DNA from: Actinomycetospora succinea
Lineage (GTDB): Bacteria; Actinomycetota; Actinomycetes; Mycobacteriales; Pseudonocardiaceae
NCBI RefSeq assembly: GCF_004363095.1
Contig: NZ_SNYO01000006.1
Coordinates: forward strand, 1-64,000
Length of the DNA: 64,000 nt
Direction of reading: 5' to 3'
A program made the position numbers and the translations under genes. This document shows positions 52,495 through 61,163 of the stretch, piece by piece. The notes beneath the pieces were generated by a model, which saw only the letters and a list, made by a program, of their open reading frames with translations, searched no databases and was not told where the DNA came from. The stretch's first letter is position 1; each line of letters begins with the position of its first letter.

Positions 52495-52917
52495 TCAGGC
52501 CGGAGCCGCGCCGTCGGCGAGTCGCGGCAGCACGTGCTGCCGGAAGAACCGGCCGTCGGCCGGGTTCGACAGCGTGTCCGCGACCGACTCCGGGGCGACC
52601 CAGCGAGCTTCGGGGTTGGCCGGGTCGCGGGGTCGCAGCTCGGCCTCGGGGCTCCGGAACAGGAACACCGTGATCGTCTTGCGCTCGGGCAGGCCGTGGC
52701 GGAAGCCCAGCCGCGTGAACGACCCGAGCTCGGCCACCAGCTCCAGCTCGGTGAGCCCGCACTCCTCGTCGATCTCCCGCCGCGCCGCCGTGAGCACGTC
52801 CTCGCCCGCCTCCACGTGCCCCTTCGGCAACGACCAGGTCCGGGCCCGCTGACGGACGACGGCCACCCGCCCGCGGGGATCGACGACCACCCCACCGGCG
52901 GCAGCACTGCGCAGCAC
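52495..52917 (-). CDS. Nudix hydrolase
   Basis: A 140-aa Nudix protein. The Nudix box starts at GHVEAGEDVLTAARRE and continues IDEECGL, matching the G-x5-E-x7-REUxEExGU pattern with all metal-binding glutamates. It hydrolyses a nucleoside diphosphate linked to another group. The start GTG at 52917 gives VLRSAAAGGVVVDPRGRVAVV, the usual first strands. The reading frame is open further upstream, but that part overlaps a different gene frame and is not Nudix-like. Confidence 0.88.
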   Translation of the reverse strand: MLRSAAAGGVVVDPRGRVAVVRQRARTWSLPKGHVEAGEDVLTAARREIDEECGLTELELVAELGSFTRLGFRHGLPERKTITVFLFRSPEAELRPRDPANPEARWVAPESVADTLSNPADGRFFRQHVLPRLADGAAPA

Positions 52918-52927
52918 GCGGGCAGTG

Positions 52928-53146
52928 TGCCCGTTCGGGGCGGACGACGACGTAGTAGACGAATCCCGAGCCCTCCCCGGTCGCGAGGAGGGAGAGGCGG
53001 GTCTGACCCGACGGGTTCGCCCAGTGGGCCGGCTGCCCGCTCCAGGGAGCACGCGCCTGGGTCGTCCGCAGTTCCTCGAAGGCAGCCCGCGCCCGCGGCG
53101 GGAGATCAGCCACCTGGTCGTCGACGTCGGAGCTGACCTCGTACAC
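52928..53146 (-). pseudogene. RelE-like small protein, 3' end lost or overlapped by the Nudix gene
   Basis: From GTG 53146 the frame reads VYEVSSDVDDQVADLPPRAR through EGSGFVYYVVVRPER. It resembles the small RelE/ParE-fold proteins that follow DUF6247 genes in actinobacteria. After about residue 73 the expected final strand is not recognisable: the frame runs on through the Nudix gene to 52478 as shadow sequence. It may be a decayed toxin, or its normal end may be missing by frameshift. It starts 3 bases after the DUF6247 stop. Confidence 0.45.
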
Positions 53147-53148
53147 GG

Positions 53149-53535
53149 CTACAACTGGGCCTTGGCCCTCGTGACCTCGAGCGGCTCGTCGTCGGGGCTC
53201 GGCTCGCCGGTCAGGAGCTGCGCCGCCCGCCGAGCCACTCGCCTGAACCGCTCCCGGTCGGCGTGCAGTGCCGCGATCCCCCGCCAGTGCTCCAGGGTCC
53301 GGAAGAGCCCGGTGAGGTCCAGCGACGCGCGCGTCTCCGCGAGCGCGGACGCGAACGCCTCATCGAATTGCTCTCGGTCCGCGGGCAGCAGCGCGGTACG
53401 GATCGCCCGCGGCGAGGCGCCGGGGCGCAGCGGGGAGTCGTCGCCGCCCTGGTCCTCGTCCACCGAGTACGTCGCCGCCACGAGGACACGGTAGCGAGGA
53501 TCGACCGCCGGGAGGGCGGCTTCGCCGACAGGCAC
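53149..53535 (-). CDS. DUF6247-like protein, possible antitoxin
   Basis: A 128-aa protein with LRPGASPRAIRTALLPADRE, FDEAFASALAETRASLDLTG and LFRTLEHWRGIAALH, the pattern I associate with DUF6247. These proteins often lie directly upstream of a small RelE-like gene and are thought to form a toxin-antitoxin-like pair; the role is not proven. A GTG at 53535 or a later GTG could be the start. The putative partner begins right after its stop. Confidence 0.7.
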   Translation of the reverse strand: MPVGEAALPAVDPRYRVLVAATYSVDEDQGGDDSPLRPGASPRAIRTALLPADREQFDEAFASALAETRASLDLTGLFRTLEHWRGIAALHADRERFRRVARRAAQLLTGEPSPDDEPLEVTRAKAQL

Positions 53536-53566
53536 CCGTCTCCCGCCGCACGGCGAGCGGATTCCT

Positions 53567-54583
53567 CTACGCGACGGCGTCCCGCGCCGCGAGCACGGCG
53601 GGCAGCCGGACCACCTGCGCCGCGAACGTCAGCCCGGCGCCGAACCCCATGAGCAGCGCGCCGTCGCCGGGCTCGGCGCGACCGGCGGCGAGCAGGCCCT
53701 CCATCGCCAGCGGCACCGAGGCCGCCGAGGTGTTGCCGGTGTCGACGACGTTGTCGGCCACCACCACGTGCTCCGGGAGCGCCAGGGCGCGGGCGAGCGC
53801 GTCGGTGATGCGGGCGTTGGCCTGGTGCGGGACGAACGCCGCGAGCTGCTCGACCTTGACCCCGGCCAGGTCCATGGCCTCCTGGGCGAGGGGCACCATC
53901 CGGCTCGTCGCCCACCGGAACACGGCCGGCCCCTGCATGCGCAAGCCCGGGAACTCGTCGGACGACGCCGCGTCGCGCCACGTCGGCTGCTGGACGATGA
54001 GGTCAGCCTGGGACCCGTCGGCGCCCCACGCCACCGGGCCGATGCCCGGCTCGTCGGAGCGTCCCACGACGACCGCGCCCGCGCCGTCGCCGAAGATGAA
54101 GGCGGTCGAGCGGTCGGCCGGATCGACGATGTCGCTCATGCGCTCGACCCCGACCACCAGCACGTGGTCGGCGGTGCCCGACGCGATGAGCGAGGCGGCG
54201 AGCTCGAGGCAGTAGCAGAAGCCCGCGCACGCCGCGCCGACGTCCATCGCGGGGCCGTTGACGGCGCCGAGCGCGTGCGCGACCTGCGTCGCCACCTGCG
54301 GCGAGGTCTGCGTGTGGGACATGGTCGCCACGAGCGTCACGTCGACCGACGCCGCGTCGACCTCCGCGGCGGCGAGGGCGTCGCGGCCGGCCGCGGCCGA
54401 CATCTCCACCAACGACTCGTCCTCGCCCGCGAACCGGCGCGAGCGGATGCCCGAGCGCGCGACCACCCAGTCCGGGTCGACGTCGAGCAGACGGCAGACC
54501 TCGGCGTTGCCGACCTCCCGCCGTGGCCGGTACGCGCCGAGCCCGAGCATGCGAGCGCCGCGGACCGTGTTCCGGGAGATCAT
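53567..54583 (-). CDS. 3-Oxoacyl-ACP synthase III (KAS III) family protein
   Basis: A 338-aa thiolase-fold condensing enzyme with the full triad: Cys119 in VGAACAGFCY, His253 in VPHQANARI and Asn284 in DTGNTSAASVP. It decarboxylatively joins malonyl-ACP to an acyl-CoA primer at the start of fatty-acid synthesis. No acyl carrier protein or other fab genes adjoin, so it may be an accessory FabH for special starter units. ATG 54583 has a distant GGAGG; ATG 54550 is an alternative. Confidence 0.92.
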   Translation of the reverse strand: MISRNTVRGARMLGLGAYRPRREVGNAEVCRLLDVDPDWVVARSGIRSRRFAGEDESLVEMSAAAGRDALAAAEVDAASVDVTLVATMSHTQTSPQVATQVAHALGAVNGPAMDVGAACAGFCYCLELAASLIASGTADHVLVVGVERMSDIVDPADRSTAFIFGDGAGAVVVGRSDEPGIGPVAWGADGSQADLIVQQPTWRDAASSDEFPGLRMQGPAVFRWATSRMVPLAQEAMDLAGVKVEQLAAFVPHQANARITDALARALALPEHVVVADNVVDTGNTSAASVPLAMEGLLAAGRAEPGDGALLMGFGAGLTFAAQVVRLPAVLAARDAVA

Positions 54584-54864
54584 CGGCAGGTGTTCCTCCG
54601 AGACATCGAGGTCATCACGACCACGGTGACCCGGATGTTCGGTTACTCGGAAGTCCTACTATTCGGTACGGACGTGTGACCCCTCACAGTGCCGCTGCCT
54701 CCTCCCTGAGACGGAGGCCGCCGGGCGGGATCCTCCCCGGGGCCGACGCGCCGGGACGGGCGGGAGCGCGACCGTGTTCTCCGGGAGGACGGCTTGACCG
54801 TGCCGCAGCGGCATGGTGTCGACTGCTCCTCGGACATCGCCGGACGACGGGTGGAGCAGGAGAG

Positions 54865-55734
54865 ATGACTGGCGCAGGCACCGGGACCGACCGGGACGAC
54901 CTCACCGGACCGGCGGACGAACCGACCCCCGCAGAGGGCACACCGACCGTGGCGGCGCCCGCGCCGGAGGAGAACGAGGCCCCGGCCGCACCGAAGAAGC
55001 GCTTCCGCTGGCGGACCAAGGACTACTCGCCGGAGGAGATCGAGGAGGCGCGCGAGGCGCTGCGCAAGGCCAAGCCGTGGGACGGCCCGATGACGCGGGG
55101 CGACAAGTTCATCGTCTTCGCGACGCTCGGGATCATCGCGTTCAACCTCGCGTCGATGCCGTTCCGGCCGTTCCTGCTGGCCTCGCACCCGATCGGCCTC
55201 GCCGCCGTCACCGGCAGCCTCTCGGCCGTCGGGGCGGGCGCCGCGTTCGCCGCGATCGGCCAGGGCCAGCTGTGGCTGGTGATCCTTGCCGGGGTCGTCG
55301 GCATGATCAAGTTCGACTGGCTGTTCTGGCTCGCCGGGCGCCGGTGGGGCGCGAAGATCGTCGAGATGTTCGCTCCGGGCGACGTCGCCCAACGGTTCGT
55401 GGGCTGGGTCCGCTCCGCCCCGCCGTGGGTGATGGGGCTGGCCGTCGTCCTCTCCGCGCTGCCGGGCGTCCCCGCGCCGGCCGTGTTCGCGCTGGCCGGC
55501 ATGGGCCGGATGCGGCTGATCCCGTTCCTGGTGCTCGACGCGATCGGCGCCGCGCTCATCGCGGGGCTGGTCGCCGGGCTGGGGTACGGGATCGGGCAGC
55601 ACGCGGTCGACGTCGTCCTGATGATCGACCAGTACGCGCTCTGGATCACGCTGAGCCTCGTGGTCGTGGTGTCGGTCCGCGCGAGCATCAAGGCGCAGAA
55701 GGAGCAGAAGGCGAAGAAGGCCGCCGCCTCCTGA
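54865..55734 (+). CDS. DedA/VTT-like membrane protein
   Basis: A 289-aa protein. A charged, Pro/Ala/Glu-rich cytoplasmic N-terminus (about 75 residues) is followed by about five hydrophobic segments. The DedA/VTT-like core includes VVGMIKFDWLFWLAGRRWG, LSALPGVPAPAVFALAGMGR and a Lys-rich end (KAQKEQKAKKA). DedA proteins help lipid and membrane homeostasis, including undecaprenyl-phosphate or phospholipid transport. AGGAGAG precedes ATG 54865. It stands alone. Confidence 0.8.
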   Translation: MTGAGTGTDRDDLTGPADEPTPAEGTPTVAAPAPEENEAPAAPKKRFRWRTKDYSPEEIEEAREALRKAKPWDGPMTRGDKFIVFATLGIIAFNLASMPFRPFLLASHPIGLAAVTGSLSAVGAGAAFAAIGQGQLWLVILAGVVGMIKFDWLFWLAGRRWGAKIVEMFAPGDVAQRFVGWVRSAPPWVMGLAVVLSALPGVPAPAVFALAGMGRMRLIPFLVLDAIGAALIAGLVAGLGYGIGQHAVDVVLMIDQYALWITLSLVVVVSVRASIKAQKEQKAKKAAAS

Positions 55735-55837
55735 CGACTCATGCCGCGCGGGTGAGGCGGCCCGGGACCCACCGGTCGACGCTCGGGCACGGCGGACTGG
55801 ACACCACCGGGCCGCACCCCGGGGAGGTGAGCCGGCC

Positions 55838-56122
55838 GTGCTCGACGATCGCGAACGAGGACAGCTCGAGGAGATCGAACGGGCGCTGCTCGAGGACCCG
55901 GGACTGCAGCGGCGGCTGCGGGCACCCGGGGCGCGGCTGCGGAGCAGGCTCGCGACGCCGTCGCTGGTGGCGTTCTGCGTGTTCCTCGCGGTGGTGGCGG
56001 TCGCGGTGCTGAGCCTCGGCCTGCCGCTGCAGGCGATGGCCGTCGTGGCCGTGGGGCTGTGGCCGTGGTCGGCGCTGCGCCGGCGTCTGCGGGCGCGGCG
56101 CCGCGGCCCGCTCACGCCGTAG
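55838..56122 (+). CDS. DUF3040 domain protein
   Basis: A 94-aa protein with the DUF3040 start (LDDRERGQLEEIERALLEDP) and two hydrophobic helices (SLVAFCVFLAVVAVAVLSLG; MAVVAVGLWPWSAL) before a basic end. It is a small membrane protein of unknown role common in actinobacteria. GTG start at 55838. Its last 11 bases overlap the convergent HAD gene. Confidence 0.88.
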   Translation: MLDDRERGQLEEIERALLEDPGLQRRLRAPGARLRSRLATPSLVAFCVFLAVVAVAVLSLGLPLQAMAVVAVGLWPWSALRRRLRARRRGPLTP

Positions 56123-56750
56123 CCGCGAGCAGCTCCCCCGCGCTCGTGACGTGGTGGTCGAAGCGGTCCTGCGCCGTCGGCGCGTCGGCACCGGGGCGGT
56201 CGAGGAACGCCGTGCGCATCCCCGCCGCCTGCGCGCCCCGCAGGTCCCAGGCGTGGGCGGCCACCATGAGGATCCGTGCGGGCGGGCGGGCCACGCGCTC
56301 GATCGCCAGCCGGTAGACCGCCGGGTCGGGCTTGTAGCTGCGCACCGCCTCGGTGGAGAGCGCGGCGTGCCAGCGCAGTCCGGCGTGGGCGTCGAGGCGC
56401 AGCAGCGTCGCGTGGTCGGCGTTGGAGAGCGCGACGACCTCGTGGGTCGCGGCGAGGCGCTCGAGGATCTCGGCGGTGTCCGGCCAGGCGTCCAGGCGCG
56501 CGGTGACGTCGGCCAGGTCGTCGGCGCGCTCACCGACGACGTGCTCCGCCGCCTCACGGTCGAGCACGTCGGCCGGGACGTACGGGCGCTCGCCCGCGAC
56601 GACGCGCCGGTGCTCGCCGGCGATGTAGCGCTGCCAGCGCGCGACGGCGTCGGCGACGTCCGGCACCCGGCCGGCGAGCGCCTCCCGCAGCCCGCCCTCC
56701 TGGTCCACGAGCGTGCCGAGGACGTCGAAGACGACGGTGTCGACGGGCAT
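56112..56750 (-). CDS. HAD family hydrolase (haloacid dehalogenase type II-like)
   Basis: A 212-aa hydrolase with the HAD motifs: FDVLGTLVD (motif I), VALSNAD (motif II), YKPDPAVYRLA (Lys, motif III) and AHAWDLRGAQAAGM (motif IV). The VAAHAWDLRGA form is seen in the L-2-haloacid dehalogenase-type group. It may hydrolyse a halogenated acid or a phosphate ester. AGGAGG precedes the ATG. It is divergent from a CGNR regulator gene, which probably controls it. Confidence 0.9.
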   Translation of the reverse strand: MPVDTVVFDVLGTLVDQEGGLREALAGRVPDVADAVARWQRYIAGEHRRVVAGERPYVPADVLDREAAEHVVGERADDLADVTARLDAWPDTAEILERLAATHEVVALSNADHATLLRLDAHAGLRWHAALSTEAVRSYKPDPAVYRLAIERVARPPARILMVAAHAWDLRGAQAAGMRTAFLDRPGADAPTAQDRFDHHVTSAGELLAATA

Positions 56751-56763
56751 CGCCGGGCCTCCT

Positions 56764-56830
56764 GGTGATTCGTCACCGGTTCAGGAGGTGATGGTGGACG
56801 ACGCTCGCGTCACCGGTCAAGATGGTGACG
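56764..56830. promoter_or_regulatory. Two operator-like repeats between HAD and CGNR genes
   Basis: GGTGA-TTCG-TCACC (56764-56777) and CGTCACC-N9-GGTGACG (56808-56830) are both perfect inverted repeats, and CGTCACCGGT occurs twice as a direct repeat. They fit sites for the CGNR regulator. The second would lie upstream of an alternative CGNR start at 56842. Confidence 0.5.
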
Positions 56831-57384
56831 TGGAGTTCGCGATGGTGAGCGGCAACCTCGCGCTCGACCTCGCGGGGACGCTGCGATGGCGGCGCACCGC
56901 GCGCGAGGAGCAGCTGGTCGACCCGGACGCGCTCGCGTCGTGGCTGGTGGCGTCGGGCGCGGCGCCCGCGCCGGTGCCCGTCGACGCGGCGACGCTCGCG
57001 CGGGGGCTCGCGCTCCGTGAGGCGATCTACCGCCTGGCCTGCGACCACCTCGAGGGTCGGGCGTTCGACCCGGACGGCCTGGCGACCGTCAACGCGGCGG
57101 CGGCCGGCCCGGCGACGACGATCGCGCTGACCGCCGACGGGCTCGTGCGGCGCGGGGACGTCGACGCGGCCCTCGGCGACGTGGCGCGCTCACTGATCAC
57201 GGTGCTGACCGACCCGTCCGCGCCGCCGCTCAAGGAGTGCGGACGGGAGGCGTGCACCCGGCTCTACCTCGACCGCTCCCGCGGCGCGCGCCGGACCTGG
57301 TGCGGCATGGAGGAGTGCGGCAACCGCGTCAAGGCCGCGGCGTACCGGGCCCGTCGCCGGTCGGCGGGGGGCGCACCGAACTGA
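56791..57384 (+). CDS. CGNR zinc finger / ABATE domain regulator
   Basis: A protein of about 197 aa with an N-terminal ABATE-type domain (VSGNLALDLAGTL) and a C-terminal CGNR zinc finger: ECGREACTRLYLDRSRGARR then TWCGMEECGNRVKAAAYRAR. The four cysteines bind zinc for DNA recognition. Such proteins are stress- or metabolite-linked regulators of adjacent genes. ATG 56791 is used here; ATG 56842, with TGGAG upstream, is a good alternative. It is divergent from the HAD gene. Its end overlaps the TetR gene end by 56 bases. Confidence 0.88.
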   Translation: MVDDARVTGQDGDVEFAMVSGNLALDLAGTLRWRRTAREEQLVDPDALASWLVASGAAPAPVPVDAATLARGLALREAIYRLACDHLEGRAFDPDGLATVNAAAAGPATTIALTADGLVRRGDVDAALGDVARSLITVLTDPSAPPLKECGREACTRLYLDRSRGARRTWCGMEECGNRVKAAAYRARRRSAGGAPN

Positions 57385-58033
57385 GCGCCATGGCGATGAA
57401 GTCCTCGCCCAGGTCCTGCAGCGTCCGCGCGCCGTCGGGCCGGTACCACCGGTGCATCCAGTTGAACATCCCGATGATGCCCAGCACCGCCACGGCGGGG
57501 TCGATGTCGGCGCGGAAGACGCCCTCCTGCACCCCCGAGCGGATGATCTCGGCGAAGGCGCGGCCCGAGCGATCGGCGTTGTCGCGGATGCGGTCGGCCT
57601 CCGGGCCGGACATCACCTCGTGCACGTTCTCGGCGAGGAACACGAACAGCTCGGGCAGCTCGGCCATCGTGCGCACGTACTCGCGCAGCGACGACTCGAG
57701 GCGCTGCGGGGCGGGCTCGGGCAGCGCGGCCACCTCGTCGACGCGCTCGCGCAGCGTCTCGAGCGGGCGGTACAGGAGGCCGACGAGCAGCTCCTCCTTG
57801 GTGCCGACGTAGTAGTAGAGCGTCGCGCGGTTGACGCCGACCTCGACGGCCACGTCCTCGAGGGTCGCCGGGCTGTAGCCCAGCCGCTGGAAGACCCGGG
57901 CCGCGCCCGCGAGGATCTCGGCCCAGCGCTCGTCGGAGCGGCGACCGCTCGCCTGCCGGCGCTCCAGCCGGCGTCGCGCGATGTCACTGTCCGGGGCGTC
58001 CGGCGCGGTGCGGCGCCGGCGTGACGCGGACAC
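57329..58033 (-). CDS. TetR family regulator
   Basis: A 234-aa repressor with a long basic leader (ASRRRRTAPDAPDSDIARRR), a helix-turn-helix (LEDVAVEVGVNRATLYYYVGTKEE) and a C-terminal domain with MFNWMHRWYRPDGARTLQDL, a segment common in actinobacterial acyl-CoA-type TetR proteins. GTG 58033 is preferred; GTG 58045 is also in frame. The C-terminus overlaps the convergent CGNR gene. Its targets may be the SMP-30 gene 60 bases upstream or the E1 operon beyond it. Confidence 0.9.
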   Translation of the reverse strand: MSASRRRRTAPDAPDSDIARRRLERRQASGRRSDERWAEILAGAARVFQRLGYSPATLEDVAVEVGVNRATLYYYVGTKEELLVGLLYRPLETLRERVDEVAALPEPAPQRLESSLREYVRTMAELPELFVFLAENVHEVMSGPEADRIRDNADRSGRAFAEIIRSGVQEGVFRADIDPAVAVLGIIGMFNWMHRWYRPDGARTLQDLGEDFIAMALSSVRPPPTGDGPGTPRP

Positions 58034-58092
58034 GGGTGATCGCACTCCCTCGGCATCGGGCGGCCCCGGGAGCGGCCGGGGCCTCGCGCGCG

Positions 58093-59001
58093 TCACCCTA
58101 GCTCTCGGCCCCGCCCGGACGAGCCGACCGGCGCGCCGACCGATCCGGCGTGCAGCGGGAGCGGGTCGACGCCGAGGTCGAAGGCCACCAGCCGGCCGGT
58201 CAGCGCCTCGGTGACGAAGAGCCGGCCGTCGCCGCCGACACAGCAGTTGGTCGGCTGGGTCCCCTCTCCCGTCGCGAGCGTGTCGACGAGCTCGCCGCCG
58301 GCGAACACGAAGACCGCGTGCCCGACGCTGCCGCAGACGTAGAGGCGCCCGGCGGCGTCGAAGCAGAGGCCGTCGGGCATCCCGTCCGGGAGTTTCACCA
58401 GCCGCTCCGGCGTCCCGAACACGCCGCCCTCGACGTCCACGACGAGGACCCGGCGCGTCAGCGACTGCGCCAGGTACAGGCGCCCGTCCGGGCCGAACGC
58501 GAGCCCGTTGGGCATCGCGGGGACCTCGAGCGCGCCGAGCACCTCCCCGTCCGCCCCGAGCGCGACGACCCGGCCGGGACCGACGTCGGGGAGGTCCTCC
58601 CAGTTGGCGCTGTCGGTGACGTAGAGCGTGCCGTCCGGCCCGAAGCACAGGTCGTTGGGCCGGTGCGGCGCCGGCCCCGGCAGGTCGGCGCTCACCGTCG
58701 TCACGGTCCCGTCGACGTCGACGCGCTGCACGCACCCGGGCAGCTGGCGCGGCGCGCGCCAGAACCCGCGGCCCGCCGCGGACAGCCCACCGTTGTTCGC
58801 GACGTAGAGCTCCCCGCCGGCGCCGAGCACGCTGCCGTTGGGTGCCCCGCCGCAGTCGCCGAGCACGCGGACGTCCCCGCCCGGCGAGACCGCGGCGACC
58901 GCCTCGCCCTGCATCTCGGCGACGGCAACCGAGCCGTCGGCCCGCCAGGTCGGCCCTTCCGGGAAGCGCAGACCCTCGGCGACGATCGATGCTCCGCTCA
59001 T
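58093..59001 (-). CDS. SMP-30/gluconolactonase family protein
   Basis: A 302-aa beta-propeller with repeated blade motifs: GLRFPEGPTWRADGSVAVAE, RPNDLCFGPDGTLYVTDSAN, PNGLAFGPDGRLYLAQS and LCFDAAGRLYVCGS. It is a likely metal-dependent lactonase, related to but distinct from the one at 27661. ATG 59001. It is divergent from the E1 alpha gene across 85 bases, so the two may share regulation. Confidence 0.9.
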   Translation of the reverse strand: MSGASIVAEGLRFPEGPTWRADGSVAVAEMQGEAVAAVSPGGDVRVLGDCGGAPNGSVLGAGGELYVANNGGLSAAGRGFWRAPRQLPGCVQRVDVDGTVTTVSADLPGPAPHRPNDLCFGPDGTLYVTDSANWEDLPDVGPGRVVALGADGEVLGALEVPAMPNGLAFGPDGRLYLAQSLTRRVLVVDVEGGVFGTPERLVKLPDGMPDGLCFDAAGRLYVCGSVGHAVFVFAGGELVDTLATGEGTQPTNCCVGGDGRLFVTEALTGRLVAFDLGVDPLPLHAGSVGAPVGSSGRGRELG

Positions 59002-59086
59002 GTCGCCCGACGCTAGGACTTCCGAGCAGCGAGCGTCAACGTTTATGCTGACGACAGCCACCCACCTCGACGACAGGGGTCAGGCC

Positions 59087-60127
59087 ATGACCGACGGCAC
59101 CGCCGCCGATCCGCCGCCGGAGCTGGACGGTCCGGACGGCGCCGCGCTCGCGCGCGAGCTGATGCGGCGCATGCAGCGCGTCCGCCTCTTCGAGGAGGCG
59201 ACGATCGCGCTGTTCCACGCGGGCGAGCTGCCGGCCATGGTGCACCTCTCGATCGGCCAGGAGGCCGCCGTCGTCGGCGCCTGCCTGGCCACCCGGACCT
59301 CGGACTACATGACCGGCAACCACCGCTCCCACGGCCACCCCATCGCCAAGGGCGCGCGGCTCGACGCCCTCATGGCCGAGCTGCTGGGCAAGGCGACCGG
59401 GGTCTGCGGCGGCAAGGGCGGCAGCATGCACCTCGCCGACTTCTCGGTCGGCAGCCTCGGCGAGTCGGGCATCGTCGGCTCCGCCATCCCGGTCGCCACC
59501 GGCGCCGGGTTGGCCGCGCAGGTCCGCGGGACCGGGCAGGTCGCGCTGTGCTTCTTCGGCGACGGCGCCGCCAGCGAGGGCGTGCTGCACGAGTCGATGA
59601 ACATGGCCGGTCTCTGGGACCTGCCCGTCGTCTACTTCTGCGAGAACAACGGCTTCGCCGTCAGCGTCACCACCGAGGAGTCGCTGTCGGTGCCCGACGT
59701 GGCGATGCGCGCCGCGGGCTACGGGATGCCGGGCGTCACCGTCGACGGGCAGGACGTGCTCGCGGTGTACTGCGCGACCCGCGAGGCGGTCGAGCGCGCA
59801 CGGCGCGGTGAGGGCCCGAGCCTGGTCGAGGCGAAGACCTACCGGTTCCACGAGCACGCCTACGGGCTGGTCCTGCCCCGGCCCTACCGCGACCAGGCCG
59901 TGGTCGACAGCTGGTTCGACACCGTCGACCCGATCACCCTGTTCCACGACCGGCTGCTCGCGGAGCGCGTGCTCACCGCCGGGGAATTGCAGGCGCTGCG
60001 CGACGAGGTCGGCGCCGAGGTCGAGGCCGCCGTCGAGTTCGCGCGCCGCTCGCCCTACCCGCCGCCGGAGGCCGCGTGGACCGACGTCTACGCGCCCGGC
60101 CACGACCCGCAGGAGGTGTCCGCGTGA
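59087..60127 (+). CDS. Thiamine-dependent 2-oxoacid/acetoin dehydrogenase E1 alpha subunit
   Basis: A 346-aa E1 alpha with the thiamine diphosphate motif GDGAASEG (from 158) ending in ENNGFAVS (NN at 187-188), GNHRSHGHPIAKG and GGKGGSMHLAD, a segment typical of acetoin dehydrogenase and related E1 enzymes. With E1 beta it decarboxylates a 2-oxoacid or cleaves acetoin and loads the product on lipoate. ATG 59087. Its stop overlaps the E1 beta start (GTGA). Confidence 0.92.
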   Translation: MTDGTAADPPPELDGPDGAALARELMRRMQRVRLFEEATIALFHAGELPAMVHLSIGQEAAVVGACLATRTSDYMTGNHRSHGHPIAKGARLDALMAELLGKATGVCGGKGGSMHLADFSVGSLGESGIVGSAIPVATGAGLAAQVRGTGQVALCFFGDGAASEGVLHESMNMAGLWDLPVVYFCENNGFAVSVTTEESLSVPDVAMRAAGYGMPGVTVDGQDVLAVYCATREAVERARRGEGPSLVEAKTYRFHEHAYGLVLPRPYRDQAVVDSWFDTVDPITLFHDRLLAERVLTAGELQALRDEVGAEVEAAVEFARRSPYPPPEAAWTDVYAPGHDPQEVSA

Positions 60128-61140
60128 GCGCGCCCGCCGCCCGCCGCAAGCCCGCCCGCGCGCAGCAGCTCGGCTTCCTGCAGGCGATCAACCGGGCCCA
60201 GCACGAGGAGATGACGCGCGACGGGAGCGTCGTGCTGATGGGCCAGGACCTGCGGGCCAACGTCTTCGGCGCCGCCGCCGGCGCGCTCGAGGCCTTCGGG
60301 CCGAGCCGCGTGCGGGACCTGCCGCTCGCCGAGGCCGGGTCGATCGGCGTTGCCGCGGGTGCGGCAATGGCGGGCCTGCGCCCGATCGTCGACCTGACCG
60401 TCGCGAGCTTCGTGTTCGGCGCGATGGACCAGTTCGTCTCGCAGCTGGCGAAGGCGCGGTACATGTTCGGCGGTCAGGCCACGCTGCCGGTGGTGGTGCG
60501 CGCGGCGCTCTACTACCAGGGCGGCACGGCGGGTCACCACGCCGACCGCCCGTACCCGATGTTCATGAACGTGCCCGGGTTGAAGATCATCGTCCCGTCC
60601 ACCGCCCCGGACCTGCTCGGCCTGCTCAAGTCCGCGATCCGCGACGACAACCCGGTGCTCTGCTTCGAGGACGCGAACCTGTGGGGCCGCAAGGGGCGCG
60701 GGCCCGCGATGCCCGAGGACGTCGAGCACCTGGTGCCGCTGGGCTCCGCCGCCGTCCGGCGGCCGGGCTCGGACGTGACGATCGTCGGGATCGGACTCGG
60801 CAGCTGGCTGGCGCAGCAGGCCGCCGAGGAGCTCGCGGCCGACGGCGTCGACGCCGAGGTGATCGACCCGCGCACGCTGGTGCCGATGGACTGGCCGACG
60901 ATCCTCGCCTCGGTGCGCCGCACCGGGCGCTGCGTCGTCGTCGACCCCGCGAACCGGACCTGCAGCGCGGCGAGCGAGATCGCCGCGCGCGTGGTGGAGG
61001 ACTGCTTCGACGCCCTGCGCGGGCCGGTCGTGCGCGTCACCACCGACGACACCCACGTGCCCTTCAGCCCGGCGCTGGAGAAGCAGATCTACCCGACGCA
61101 GGCCAAGGTCGTCGCCGCCGTGCGGCGCGCGCTGGCCTGA
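60124..61140 (+). CDS. Thiamine-dependent dehydrogenase E1 beta subunit
   Basis: A 338-aa E1 beta with LMGQDLRANVFGAAAG, LPLAEAGSIGVAAGAAMAG, GGTAGHHADRPYPMFMNVPG and the C-terminal transketolase domain (VIDPRTLVPMDWPTIL). It pairs with E1 alpha in an alpha2beta2 enzyme. The HHAD segment, in place of the HSQ seen in pyruvate types, fits an acetoin or other special substrate. It is coupled to E1 alpha by overlap and followed after 23 bases by a small lipoyl protein. Confidence 0.92.
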   Translation: MSAPAARRKPARAQQLGFLQAINRAQHEEMTRDGSVVLMGQDLRANVFGAAAGALEAFGPSRVRDLPLAEAGSIGVAAGAAMAGLRPIVDLTVASFVFGAMDQFVSQLAKARYMFGGQATLPVVVRAALYYQGGTAGHHADRPYPMFMNVPGLKIIVPSTAPDLLGLLKSAIRDDNPVLCFEDANLWGRKGRGPAMPEDVEHLVPLGSAAVRRPGSDVTIVGIGLGSWLAQQAAEELAADGVDAEVIDPRTLVPMDWPTILASVRRTGRCVVVDPANRTCSAASEIAARVVEDCFDALRGPVVRVTTDDTHVPFSPALEKQIYPTQAKVVAAVRRALA

Positions 61141-61163
61141 CACTCCGAGGAGACGCAGGACCC

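Noticed and set aside
53567-54583. KAS III as part of a polyketide or fatty-acid cluster
   Set aside because: No acyl carrier protein, ketoreductase or acyltransferase genes adjoin; it stands alone.
59034-59053. CGTCA-N10-TGACG as an operator between SMP-30 and E1 alpha
   Set aside because: Five-bp arms with a 10-base spacer are expected often by chance in this sequence.
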